A stretch of 64,000 nt of DNA. Origin: Fibrisoma limi BUZ 3. GTDB taxonomy: Bacteria > Bacteroidota > Bacteroidia > Cytophagales > Spirosomataceae. The translations under genes were made by a program, and so were the position numbers. Below are positions 52,650 to 61,192 of this stretch, piece after piece (position 1 is the stretch's first letter; each line of letters starts with the position of its first letter). Under the pieces are notes generated by a model. The model did no database searches. It worked only from the letters and a program-made list of their open reading frames with translations, and was not told where the DNA came from. The DNA lies in NCBI RefSeq assembly GCF_000296815.2, contig NZ_CAIT01000004.1, positions 1 through 64,000 on the forward strand, in the 5' to 3' direction.

Positions 52650-53822
52650 ATGATTAATAAACAGATTGCGCGTAGTGTACGAAGCTCACGGACCATCGGA
52701 CTACTCATGCTGATTTTGATCGGCGGAACCCTGGGCTGTACCTCCAACGAAGAAAAATCAGAACAAACGGCAGAAAAACTGGCTGTCCCTGTGGTGCAGC
52801 TAACCCGCCAGCCCACAACCCTTCAACGCGAATATGTCAGTTCGCTCGAAGCGGTTCGTAACGTAGAAATTCGCGCCCGGGTGTCGGGCTTTCTGGAAAA
52901 AATTCACGTAGACGAAGGCCAGGCGGTCCGGAAAGGGCAACTATTGTTCAACCTGAACGGCGCCGAGTATCAATCCGAAGCCGATCGGGCCCGGGCCTCG
53001 CTGAAAAGTGCAGTGGCCAGCGAAAAAACGGCTGCCGTGGAAGTTGACCGGGTCAAACTCCTGGTTGATAAAAAGATCATCTCACCTTCCGAACTCCAAC
53101 TGGCTAAAGCCAAACTGGAATCGGCACGGGCGCAGATCGACGAAGCTAAATCCGCACTGGCTAAAGCCAACCTGCACCTCGCTCATACGAACATTCGCGC
53201 CCCGTTCGACGGTGTTATCAACCGGATTCCGTTCAAAATGGGGAGCCTGATCGAAGAAGGTACCCTGCTGACTACGGTTTCTGATCTCCACGAGGTGTTC
53301 GCCTACTTCGACGTATCTGAAAAAGAGTACCTCGAATTCCTCAAGAAGAACCGAAACCTGGTTGGTAAGGGCGGGCAGTCCGTTGAGATGGTGCTGGCCG
53401 ACGCGTCGGTTTATCCTCAGAAAGGCCGCATCGAAACGATGGAAACCATTTTCGACGAAGAGTCGGGTACCATTTCGCTGCGGGCGCGGTTTCCAAACCC
53501 ACAGCGGCTGCTGAAACACGGTTCGTCGGGTATTATCCGGCTGGATAACTTCCTGAGTGACGCACTGCTGGTGCCCCAACGCGCCGTTTTCGAAATCCAG
53601 GACAAGAACTACGTGTACGTGGTCGATGCGGCCAACCGGGTCAAGTCCAAGAGCTTCATACCCCAGAGCCGGGTGGGTAAATTCTACATCGTTAAGTCAG
53701 GACTGCAACCCGGCGAACGTGTTGTATATGAGGGTATCCAGAACGTAAAAGACGGCATGGAGATTATCCCCCGTTCAGCACCAGGCAAGGGTAACCAGGC
53801 CGAAGAAGTAGCCCAAAACTAA
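52650..53822 (+). CDS. RND efflux periplasmic adaptor lipoprotein (AcrA/MexE type)
   Basis: I start at ATG 52650 (390 residues), which yields a proper lipoprotein signal (lipobox TLGC, Cys30). The membrane fusion protein order is visible: a barrel-sandwich half (EIRARVSGFLEKIHVDEGQAV), a helical hairpin (about 105-180, Ala/Lys/Glu-rich), the second half (NIRAPFDGVINRI), and beta-barrel and proximal domains. It joins the inner membrane pump to the outer membrane channel encoded downstream. Array C suggests induction by the upstream OmpR-type regulator. Confidence 0.92.
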   Translation: MINKQIARSVRSSRTIGLLMLILIGGTLGCTSNEEKSEQTAEKLAVPVVQLTRQPTTLQREYVSSLEAVRNVEIRARVSGFLEKIHVDEGQAVRKGQLLFNLNGAEYQSEADRARASLKSAVASEKTAAVEVDRVKLLVDKKIISPSELQLAKAKLESARAQIDEAKSALAKANLHLAHTNIRAPFDGVINRIPFKMGSLIEEGTLLTTVSDLHEVFAYFDVSEKEYLEFLKKNRNLVGKGGQSVEMVLADASVYPQKGRIETMETIFDEESGTISLRARFPNPQRLLKHGSSGIIRLDNFLSDALLVPQRAVFEIQDKNYVYVVDAANRVKSKSFIPQSRVGKFYIVKSGLQPGERVVYEGIQNVKDGMEIIPRSAPGKGNQAEEVAQN

Positions 53823-53825
53823 GAT

Positions 53826-53976
53826 TGCCGTTTACGGTTTTCAGTTTTCCAGCATACGGTTGTTCAGCTTCCGCTGATAACCGTATGCCAAAATCGGAAG
53901 CCGTACCCAGTTATAATGCCTTTCGGTAGTGATGCTGTAAACCGAGACCGAGAACTGAATACCGAAAACCAGACAC
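53826..53976. repeat. Complex inverted repeat with TTTACGGTTTTCAG
   Basis: The left part holds the same TTTACGGTTTTCAG as the element at 2255. The middle forms a hairpin GCATACGGTT (53852-53861) with AACCGTATGC (53879-53888). The right part has CTGTAAACCG and ACCGAAAACC. It fills the gap between adaptor and pump genes. Confidence 0.6.
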
Positions 53977-53993
53977 TGTAACCCGACTAGTTC

Positions 53994-56900
53994 ATGTTCG
54001 ATATATTCATCAAGCGCCCGCTGTTATCGGCCGTTATATCGGTCTTAATCTTACTCCTGGGCGTATTGGCTTTAATAGGCTTACCGATTACCCAGTTTCC
54101 GGATATTGTACCGCCTTCGGTAACGGTTACGGCTAAGTACACAGGTGCCAACGCCGAAGTGTGTACGAAAGCCGTTGCTACTCCCCTGGAACGGGCCATC
54201 AACGGGGTACCGGGGATGACCTACATGAGTTCGGTGTCGGGCAACGACGGCGTAACGATCATTACCATCAACTTTGAAGTTGGCATGGACCCTGATCTGG
54301 CGGCCATGAACGTTCAGAACCGCGTTACGTCGGTGCTGGATGAACTGCCGCCGGAAGTAATCAAGTCCGGGGTGGTGACCGAGAAAGAGGTGAACAGTAT
54401 GCTGCTGTATATCAACCTGGTTAGTGACGATCCGTCCGTTGACGAGAAGTTCATTTACAATTTTGCCGACATCAACGTATTGCAGGAACTCCGGCGGATT
54501 AACGGCGTGGGGTTTGCCCAGATCATGGGCGTACGGGATTATTCTATGCGGGTCTGGCTCAAGCCCGACCGAATGAATGCGTACAACATCTCGGCCGATG
54601 AGGTCGTGACGGCCCTCCAGAAACAGAACGTTGAAGCCGCGCCTGGTAAAGCTGGCGAAAGCGCCGACCGCGAACCGCAGGAGTTACAGTACGTACTGCG
54701 GTATACGGGTAAATTTATCACCCCCGAACAATACGCCGACGTTGTGTTACGGGCCGATCCGGATGGGTCAATTCTCCGCCTGAAGGACGTAGCTGAGGTG
54801 GAATTCGGCTCGGCGGAATACATGATTACGTCGAAGACCGACGGTCGCCCATCGGCGTCGATCATGCTGAAACAGCGGCCTGGCTCCAACGCCAGTGAGG
54901 TCATTGCCAACGTAAAAGCCCGTATGGCCGAACTGAAGCAGGAAACCTTCCCGGCGGGCATGACCTACAACTTCGCCTACGACGTGTCGCGCTTTCTGGA
55001 TGCCTCCATCGATGAGGTGCTGCACACGCTTTTCGAAGCCTTTATCCTGGTATTCTTAGTCGTATTCATCTTCCTGCAGGACTGGCGGTCGACGGTGATC
55101 TGTGCGCTGGCCGTGCCGGTAGCGCTGATTGGAGCCTTTGCCTTCATGAGTGCCATTGGCTTCTCGATCAACCTGCTGACCTTGTTTGCGCTGGTGCTGG
55201 CAATCGGTATCGTGGTCGACAACGCCATCGTGGTGGTGGAAGCTGTTCACGCCAAGATGGCTGAGGAACATTTAGGGCCCAGGGAGGCAACATTCGCGGC
55301 CATGAAGGAGATCAGCGGGGCGCTGGTGGCCATTACGCTCGTCATGTCGGCGGTATTCGTACCGGTGGCATTTCTGTCGGGGCCGGTCGGTATCTTCTAC
55401 CGGCAGTTCTCGCTGACGCTGGCTATATCGATTGTCATCTCCGGGGTCAACGCCGTGACGCTCACGCCCGCTCTCTGTGCCATCATGCTAAAACCACACG
55501 ACCCGAATCACGTGTCGACGGGGCTTTTAGGGCGGTTCTTCGCGGCCTTTAACCGCTGGTTCGAGCGCGTAACGGGCCGTTATCAGGCGTTGCTGAAGCG
55601 TGTAGTAAGTCGGACCGCCATTACGTTAGGTATGCTGGCTATATTCGCCGGTGGTACGTGGGGCATCAGCTCTATTCTATCAAGCGGCTTCATCCCGACC
55701 GAAGACCAGGGCATGATCTATGTGAACCTGACAACGCCGGTGGGCGCTACCGTGCAGCGGACCGAAAATGCAATGGATGAGGTGCAGCGGGTAGCGTCTA
55801 AAATGGAAGCCGTCGAGAACGTATCGACGCTGTCTGGATTCAGTCTGTTCACCGACGGAGCGGGTGCTTCGTTTGGGATGGGCATGATCAACCTCAAAGG
55901 ATGGGATGAGCGGAAACAGTCGGTGGATGAGGTGATTAAGGAGCTGGAGGAGAAAACGAAACATATCCAGGACGCGCAAATTCAGTACCTGCCACCCCCG
56001 ACCGTACCGGGTTTTGGTAACACCAGTGGATTTGAACTTCGGCTGCTGGACCGCTCCCGCTCCGGCGACCTTCAGAAGGTGAAGGACGTAGCCGACGACT
56101 TCATTGCAGCTCTCAACAAGCGGCCGGAAATCAGCAGTGCATTTACCAGCTTCGACCCGAGTTATCCGCAGTATCTCCTGCACGTTGATCAGGATAAAGC
56201 TGCGCAGAAAGGCGTATCCATTGAAAATGCCATGAACACGCTGCAAACCCTGATGGGTAGCTTCTACGCAACCAACTTTATCCGCTTTGAGCAGATGTAT
56301 CGGGTGTACGTCCAGGCGGCTCCCGAGTATCGGACCAAGCCCGAAGACGTACTGGCGCTACGGGTGAAGAACGATAAGGGCGAGATGGTTCCCTACTCAA
56401 ACTTTGTCCGGCTGGAGCGTGTTTACGGTCCGGAACAGCTCACCCGCTACAACCTGTACACGTCGGCGATGATCAACGGTAGTCCGGCTCCGGGGTATAG
56501 TAGTGGCGACGCGTTGCGGGCAATTGAGGAGGTGGCTGAGAAAGAACTGCCGCGCGGTTTCACCTTCGAGTGGTCGGGCATGTCGCGGGAAGAAGTGCTG
56601 TCGGGCGATCAGGCAATCTTTATCTTTTTAATCTGTCTGGTTTTCGTGTACCTGCTGCTGGTAGCTCAGTATGAAAGCGTACTGTTGCCACTGTCGGTAC
56701 TGCTGTCGCTGCCGGCCGGTATCTTCGGCTCGTTCCTGTGCCTGCAACTGGTGGGCCTGCAAAATAACATTTATGCGCAGGTGTCGCTGATCATGCTGAT
56801 TGGTCTGCTGGGTAAAAATGCCATCCTGATTGTTGAGTTTGCCAACCAGCGTCAGAAGGAGGGATTACCGATTGTGAAAGCGGCTATCGAAGGGGCGGTG

Positions 56901-57191
56901 ACACGTCTGCGTCCGATTCTGATGACGTCCTTTGCCTTCATCATGGGGCTGATTCCGCTTACGATTGCCTCGGGTGCCGGTGCGTTGGGTAACCGCTCGA
57001 TCGGTACGGCCGCTGCGGGCGGGATGCTCATCGGTACTATATTTGGGTTGGTGCTGGTGCCAGGTTTGTACGTTCTGTTTGCCCGAATTGGTGAGCGGTT
57101 TGGTCCAGATCGTACCGCCGGTGATCAACCTACGAAAAAGTCAATGTCCATTAAAACGAATGCTAACGGTGCCGTTCTTCAAGGATCGTAG
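53994..57191 (+). CDS. RND efflux pump inner membrane permease (AcrB/MexF, HAE1)
   Basis: 1065 residues, the normal length, with 12 TM helices and two large periplasmic loops. The start (FIKRPLLSAVISVLILLLG) and FPTGATVQ-like region (TPVGATVQRTENAMDEV) are typical. The proton-relay motif in TM4 reads VVDNAIVVVEAVH (Asp409-Asn410), where AcrB has two aspartates. It forms a trimer that exports hydrophobic compounds with proton import. The third gene of the set overlaps its end by 32 bp. Confidence 0.94.
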   Translation: MFDIFIKRPLLSAVISVLILLLGVLALIGLPITQFPDIVPPSVTVTAKYTGANAEVCTKAVATPLERAINGVPGMTYMSSVSGNDGVTIITINFEVGMDPDLAAMNVQNRVTSVLDELPPEVIKSGVVTEKEVNSMLLYINLVSDDPSVDEKFIYNFADINVLQELRRINGVGFAQIMGVRDYSMRVWLKPDRMNAYNISADEVVTALQKQNVEAAPGKAGESADREPQELQYVLRYTGKFITPEQYADVVLRADPDGSILRLKDVAEVEFGSAEYMITSKTDGRPSASIMLKQRPGSNASEVIANVKARMAELKQETFPAGMTYNFAYDVSRFLDASIDEVLHTLFEAFILVFLVVFIFLQDWRSTVICALAVPVALIGAFAFMSAIGFSINLLTLFALVLAIGIVVDNAIVVVEAVHAKMAEEHLGPREATFAAMKEISGALVAITLVMSAVFVPVAFLSGPVGIFYRQFSLTLAISIVISGVNAVTLTPALCAIMLKPHDPNHVSTGLLGRFFAAFNRWFERVTGRYQALLKRVVSRTAITLGMLAIFAGGTWGISSILSSGFIPTEDQGMIYVNLTTPVGATVQRTENAMDEVQRVASKMEAVENVSTLSGFSLFTDGAGASFGMGMINLKGWDERKQSVDEVIKELEEKTKHIQDAQIQYLPPPTVPGFGNTSGFELRLLDRSRSGDLQKVKDVADDFIAALNKRPEISSAFTSFDPSYPQYLLHVDQDKAAQKGVSIENAMNTLQTLMGSFYATNFIRFEQMYRVYVQAAPEYRTKPEDVLALRVKNDKGEMVPYSNFVRLERVYGPEQLTRYNLYTSAMINGSPAPGYSSGDALRAIEEVAEKELPRGFTFEWSGMSREEVLSGDQAIFIFLICLVFVYLLLVAQYESVLLPLSVLLSLPAGIFGSFLCLQLVGLQNNIYAQVSLIMLIGLLGKNAILIVEFANQRQKEGLPIVKAAIEGAVTRLRPILMTSFAFIMGLIPLTIASGAGALGNRSIGTAAAGGMLIGTIFGLVLVPGLYVLFARIGERFGPDRTAGDQPTKKSMSIKTNANGAVLQGS

Positions 57192-58620
57192 AGTTATAGT
57201 AAGTCTTATGAGTGTCGTTCTGGCGGGTAGCCTGGGTGGGTGCCGAATTATGCACAACCCGGCACCAACGCCAACGATGACCGTGCCCACTTCCTACGCA
57301 GGTAGTCAGGACTCGGCCAGTATCGGGGATCGACCGTACCGGGCGCTCTTTGCCGACCCGAACCTGGTTGCGCTGATCGATACGGCTCTGGCCCGTAACC
57401 CCGATTTGCGTATTGCGCTCCAGCGTATTGAAGTGGCGCGCGCCAACTTCGGCATCACGCAGGGGGCGCTGCTGCCGCAGGTCGATGCGGTGGTGTCGGC
57501 CGGGGTGGACCGCTACGCCCGATACACGCTCAACGGCGTCGGTAACTTTGACACCAACCTGTCGGAAAACATAACCGGCCCCAACGTGATTCCGAATCCG
57601 ACGCCCGACTATTTCGTAGGTTTCCGGGCGTCGTGGGAACTGGACATCTGGGGTAAGCTGCGTAACCAGCGCCGGGCCGCCTATACCCGCGTGCTGGCGT
57701 CGCAGGAAGGCCGTAATCTGATCATAACGAACCTCGCTGCCGACGTCGCCCGGTTTTACTATACCCTGCTTGCTCTGGATGCCGAACTGGAGATTATCCG
57801 CGAGAACGAAGCGCTACAGCAGCGGGCCGTGGAGTTGGTTGAAGTCCAGAAGGCGGCCGGTCGTGTTACGGAACTGGCCGTACAGCAGTTTCGGGCGCAG
57901 CTTCTCAACACACGTAGTCTGGAAGGACGGGTGCGGCAGGACATTGTTCGGACCGAAAACCAGTTGAATGCTCTGCTGGGGCGGTATCCGCAACCCATCA
58001 CGCGCGGTGAGTCGCTCGAAAAACAGCAGCTTCCGCCGGTCGTAGCGGCTGGTATTCCGTCGCAATTAGTACGACGTCGGCCCGACATCCGGCAGGCGGA
58101 GCGTGAATTGGAGGCCGCCAACGTAGACGTAGCTGTTGCGCAGGCGCAGTTTCTGCCCTCACTCAATCTTACGCCCTACGCTGGTCTGAACGCGTTCCGG
58201 GCCAGTGTTCTGGTCAATCCGCAATCGCTGGCCCTGGGTGTGCTGGGTAGCCTGACAGCCCCGGTCTTTAATCGTCGGTATCTGAAAGGTAATCTACGTG
58301 CTGCCGAAGCACAAAGCCGCGAAGCGTACTACGGTTACCAGCGCGCCATCCTGACGGGCGTATCCGAGGTGGTAACGAGTCTGAAAGGTCTGGAGAACTT
58401 CAGGAATGTAGCCGACCTGCAAACACAGGAGGTGACCGTATTGCGCCAGGCGGCCCGAACCTCCGACGATCTGTTCGGAACCGGTTATGCCACGTACCTG
58501 GAAGTAATCACGGCCCAGCGGTCTGTACTGGATGCTGAGCTAAGCCTGATCAATACGAAACAGGCTCAGTTCCTGTCGCTCATCGACCTCTACCGGGCGT
58601 TAGGTGGCGGCTGGCAGTAA
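57160..58620 (+). CDS. RND outer membrane factor lipoprotein (OprM/NodT type)
   Basis: I start at ATG 57160 (486 residues), inside the end of the pump gene. The open frame continues upstream as a shadow of the pump. A lipobox LGGC (Cys28) follows a short signal. The TolC-like architecture has two OEP repeats: FRASWELDIWGKLRNQRRAAY in the first and RRRPDIRQAERELEAANVDV in the second. It forms the trimeric exit duct of the pump. Translation is probably coupled to the pump gene. Confidence 0.92.
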   Translation: MLTVPFFKDRRVIVSLMSVVLAGSLGGCRIMHNPAPTPTMTVPTSYAGSQDSASIGDRPYRALFADPNLVALIDTALARNPDLRIALQRIEVARANFGITQGALLPQVDAVVSAGVDRYARYTLNGVGNFDTNLSENITGPNVIPNPTPDYFVGFRASWELDIWGKLRNQRRAAYTRVLASQEGRNLIITNLAADVARFYYTLLALDAELEIIRENEALQQRAVELVEVQKAAGRVTELAVQQFRAQLLNTRSLEGRVRQDIVRTENQLNALLGRYPQPITRGESLEKQQLPPVVAAGIPSQLVRRRPDIRQAERELEAANVDVAVAQAQFLPSLNLTPYAGLNAFRASVLVNPQSLALGVLGSLTAPVFNRRYLKGNLRAAEAQSREAYYGYQRAILTGVSEVVTSLKGLENFRNVADLQTQEVTVLRQAARTSDDLFGTGYATYLEVITAQRSVLDAELSLINTKQAQFLSLIDLYRALGGGWQ

Positions 58621-58657
58621 GATTAAGTGAACCAACGTATCAAGGGGCGCTCCGGGT

Positions 58658-59851
58658 TTAGGCTTCGGAGCGCTCCAGCATTTCCAGGCAGGCGCGGCTG
58701 TTGTGGTAGGGGCACTTCCACATGCTGATTTTGTCGTTGCCCGTGACCTTGTGCTCCGGCGTTACGCCCATAAACCACTCGCCGTTTTTGGTATCGAGCA
58801 GGTGCTTTTTGGTGAACTCCCAACTTTGCAGCGACTTGTCAAGAAACTGCTGTTCCTTCGTGAGCTGATAGGCGTTGTAAAAGCCAACCATCGCTTCGGC
58901 CATCACCCACCACGACCGTTCGCGGTTCCGGTGCCCGGTCACCGGATCGTACTCGTAGTTCATGCCGCCATCGGAGTCGAGGCCGTCGGCGGCTGCCCGC
59001 GCCATTTTGATACCTAAGGTGTTAATCTTCTTTTGAAGTGCTTTATCCTTCAGTACGTCGGCGGCTTCGGGCAGCAGCCACGACGCTTCAATGTCGTGGC
59101 CGTAGGAGATGGCTGTTCGACGCACCTGCCAGTCGTCGTTCAGGAACAGCTTCATGCGGTACGTTTTCGGATCGACGATGTGGTTCGTAAATGCGTCGAG
59201 CATGCCCCGGATCTGCGTGTCGACGGATTTATCCGGCCAGACGCGGTACAGGTTCGTAAAAGCCTCCAGAATGTGGAGGTGGGTGTTCATCGTCTTCGTT
59301 TCCTGATTGTCTTTTTTGCTCAGTACTAACTTATCCGTTGGCGACCAGTCGCGGGCCAGTCCTTCCTGAAAGCCACCCCGTTCAGGGTCGTACGCGTGTT
59401 TGACCATCAGCCGAAACAACTCCTGCGCCATAGTTCTGGCCGTTGGGTCGTTTGTCGCGCGGACGTATTCACTCAGTCCATAAAGCGCGAACGACTGTCC
59501 GTAAAGCTGCTTGGTCGCGTTGGCCGGCTCACCTTTGGCCGTTACGGACCAGTAGACGCCCCCGTACTGCGGATCGATGAAGTACTGTCTGATGTATTGA
59601 AACGCCTGATCAGCCACGGGGCGGTATTCGTCGTGGTGGGTGTGGCGGAGGCCCGCCGAAAACGTCCACAGGATGCGGGCGTTGAGCACGATACCTTTTT
59701 CGGCATTGGGGTCGGGCTGGTTCTGATAATTCACGCGGCCATAGAAACCGCCGTTCACCGGATCGGGCGCGTAGCGTTGCCAGTAGGCAAGAATATCCTT
59801 GTATTCCTGGTGGAACTGTTGGCGCAGATGCGTAGGAAGTGGCGAGGGCAT
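58658..59851 (-). CDS. AGE family epimerase, probable cellobiose 2-epimerase
   Basis: 397 residues of an (alpha/alpha)6-barrel enzyme. Expected motifs are GGFYGRV, TKQLYGQSFALYGLSEY, NTHLHILEAFTNLY, SYGHDIEASWLL with the catalytic-type His, RSWWVMAEAMVGF and WKCPYHNSRACLEML. The last motif is like cellobiose 2-epimerases, which turn beta-1,4-linked glucose disaccharides into glucosyl-mannose. N-acylglucosamine 2-epimerase is the alternative. No other sugar gene is adjacent. A long hairpin lies 5 bp before its ATG. Confidence 0.83.
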   Translation of the reverse strand: MPSPLPTHLRQQFHQEYKDILAYWQRYAPDPVNGGFYGRVNYQNQPDPNAEKGIVLNARILWTFSAGLRHTHHDEYRPVADQAFQYIRQYFIDPQYGGVYWSVTAKGEPANATKQLYGQSFALYGLSEYVRATNDPTARTMAQELFRLMVKHAYDPERGGFQEGLARDWSPTDKLVLSKKDNQETKTMNTHLHILEAFTNLYRVWPDKSVDTQIRGMLDAFTNHIVDPKTYRMKLFLNDDWQVRRTAISYGHDIEASWLLPEAADVLKDKALQKKINTLGIKMARAAADGLDSDGGMNYEYDPVTGHRNRERSWWVMAEAMVGFYNAYQLTKEQQFLDKSLQSWEFTKKHLLDTKNGEWFMGVTPEHKVTGNDKISMWKCPYHNSRACLEMLERSEA

Positions 59852-59856
59852 AGGAA

Positions 59857-59924
59857 CAAAAATCAGGCGTTCAGCGTCAAAAGAGGCTATGGGCCAACTT
59901 CTAATCCTGAACGCCTGATTTTTG
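59857..59924 (-). terminator. Long-stem hairpin between two minus-strand genes
   Basis: CAAAAATCAGGCGTTCAG (59857-59874) pairs with CTGAACGCCTGATTTTTG (59907-59924), 18 bp with a 32-base loop. Read leftward it ends the small gene at 59941. Because it abuts the epimerase ATG it could also act as a leader structure for that gene. Confidence 0.7.
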
Positions 59925-59940
59925 CGTAGTACGCTTCGGT

Positions 59941-60198
59941 TTAGCTGCGACTGCCGTTTCGGCTGCTGCTGTGGCCTGAATGACCGTGGCCACCGCGTTC
60001 TTCCATCAGCTCAGTTTTTGTTTTATCGTTCACATGATCCTCTTCCGGGCGCTGCACGGTCTTATCGTGGTTGCTGCGCGTTTGCTCCATGTTGGGCTGG
60101 TTGCCGGATGTATCCCGGGCATTTACCCGGCGTCGCCGGTCGCTATTCGGTTGCTTATCGTTTGAGCCGGGCTGATCTACCGTTTTATTGTTAGCCAT
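59941..60198 (-). CDS. Small hydrophilic, probably disordered protein
   Basis: I start at ATG 60198 (85 residues, MANNKTVDQPG). The protein is rich in Asn, Asp, Arg, Gln and Ser, has no hydrophobic core and ends GHGHSGHSSSRNG, with a His/Gly/Ser tail. Such proteins in Bacteroidota resemble stress-induced or desiccation-type disordered proteins, but no function is established. The gene is single and followed by a terminator. Confidence 0.6.
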   Translation of the reverse strand: MANNKTVDQPGSNDKQPNSDRRRRVNARDTSGNQPNMEQTRSNHDKTVQRPEEDHVNDKTKTELMEERGGHGHSGHSSSRNGSRS

Positions 60199-60331
60199 AA
60201 CGTTGTTGTCTAGTTGTTGAGTAGAATTATAACAGGCCAGAAAAGCGATTGTTTCGGATTTCAGTCGCAAAAAATTGACCCTCTTTCGAACGGAAATTGG
60301 AAGGCATGAGGATGTGGGAGTTAGACAAAAG

Positions 60332-61042
60332 CTAGGCGGAATGCTTTCTTTTCCACTTCTCGTACTTGCCTCTTAGCAAATGGACTGCATTCATACCTCC
60401 GCGTTTCTGCCCGAAGAACTCTAAATCTAGGTAAGGCCTGCCTGGTTTGTCATTTGGTTTTGCGACTACCAGAAACGCACAGGTTGCCCGCTGTTCTCCG
60501 CAGCGCTTATCTCCGCCGGCTTCTGACCCTGCTTCAAGAGCCCGCATCAGGATCTCATCAATTCGCAGTCGATCGTTCTGCCCGTTAACAACGGCATCCA
60601 TAATAACTTTCAGCTCATGATCGCTGGCTAGGGTATTACCCTGAACGGAGACCCCTTTGGCGGTTAAAGCCCCATTATATGCCGCTGTAGCTGTGCCTGT
60701 GTATGTCATTGGCGTATCCAGATAGCTGGCACTTACGATGGCGTATTGCTGCTTTTCCGGGTCGAATTCCGGCGCTCTCAAAGCCTGGATGATTTCTTCG
60801 GGCGACCGGTGATCTAAAATCATCTGCAATCCCTTTTTTCGGGCGTCACTGTTGCTCATCGCCTGAACAACAATAGCTCCCTGGCCCGGGGCAATTTTGG
60901 CTATTCCCCGGCAACTATAAGTACATGAGGCTCCTGCAATGCCAATCTCCCCCGTTTTGGGATCTATGATTATAATTGACCAGGTAGCAAATGCGCTGAA
61001 ATGTATTGAGAGCAGCACAAGCAGGGTAGCAATTCGCTTCAT
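60332..61042 (-). CDS. DUF1028 family exported protein (Ntn-hydrolase-like)
   Basis: 236 residues with a signal peptide ending SAFA, so that TWSIIIIDPKTGEIGIAGAS forms the mature start as in the family. The Gly-rich core (GQGAIVVQAMSN, VQGNTLAS, AGSEAGGDKRCGEQ) matches DUF1028. The fold is related to N-terminal nucleophile hydrolases. Substrate is unknown. It has no operon partner. Confidence 0.87.
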   Translation of the reverse strand: MKRIATLLVLLSIHFSAFATWSIIIIDPKTGEIGIAGASCTYSCRGIAKIAPGQGAIVVQAMSNSDARKKGLQMILDHRSPEEIIQALRAPEFDPEKQQYAIVSASYLDTPMTYTGTATAAYNGALTAKGVSVQGNTLASDHELKVIMDAVVNGQNDRLRIDEILMRALEAGSEAGGDKRCGEQRATCAFLVVAKPNDKPGRPYLDLEFFGQKRGGMNAVHLLRGKYEKWKRKHSA

Positions 61043-61179
61043 AGACTTGAATTTACGGTTTTATGGAAGATGCGTAAGCAGCGTTTTTGGTTGCTTCTGA
61101 CCACGTTCGTAAAAGAATGACCTGGAGCCACCGCTCCGTAAGCGCATACTTTCCTTAACCGACCAGCAACCGGAAGCGT

Positions 61180-61187
61180 TACCTTTG
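61180..61187 (+). promoter_or_regulatory. -7 element TACCTTTG directly before a start codon
   Basis: It matches TAnnTTTG, and the ATG follows after 5 bases, so the start site would fall on or next to the ATG, giving a leaderless mRNA. No clear -33 TTTG is visible. Confidence 0.5.
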
Positions 61188-61192
61188 TAGCC

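Noticed and set aside
56965-57159. 65-codon N-terminal extension of the outer membrane factor
   Set aside because: It is out-of-frame sequence of the pump gene. ATG 57160 precedes a proper lipoprotein signal.
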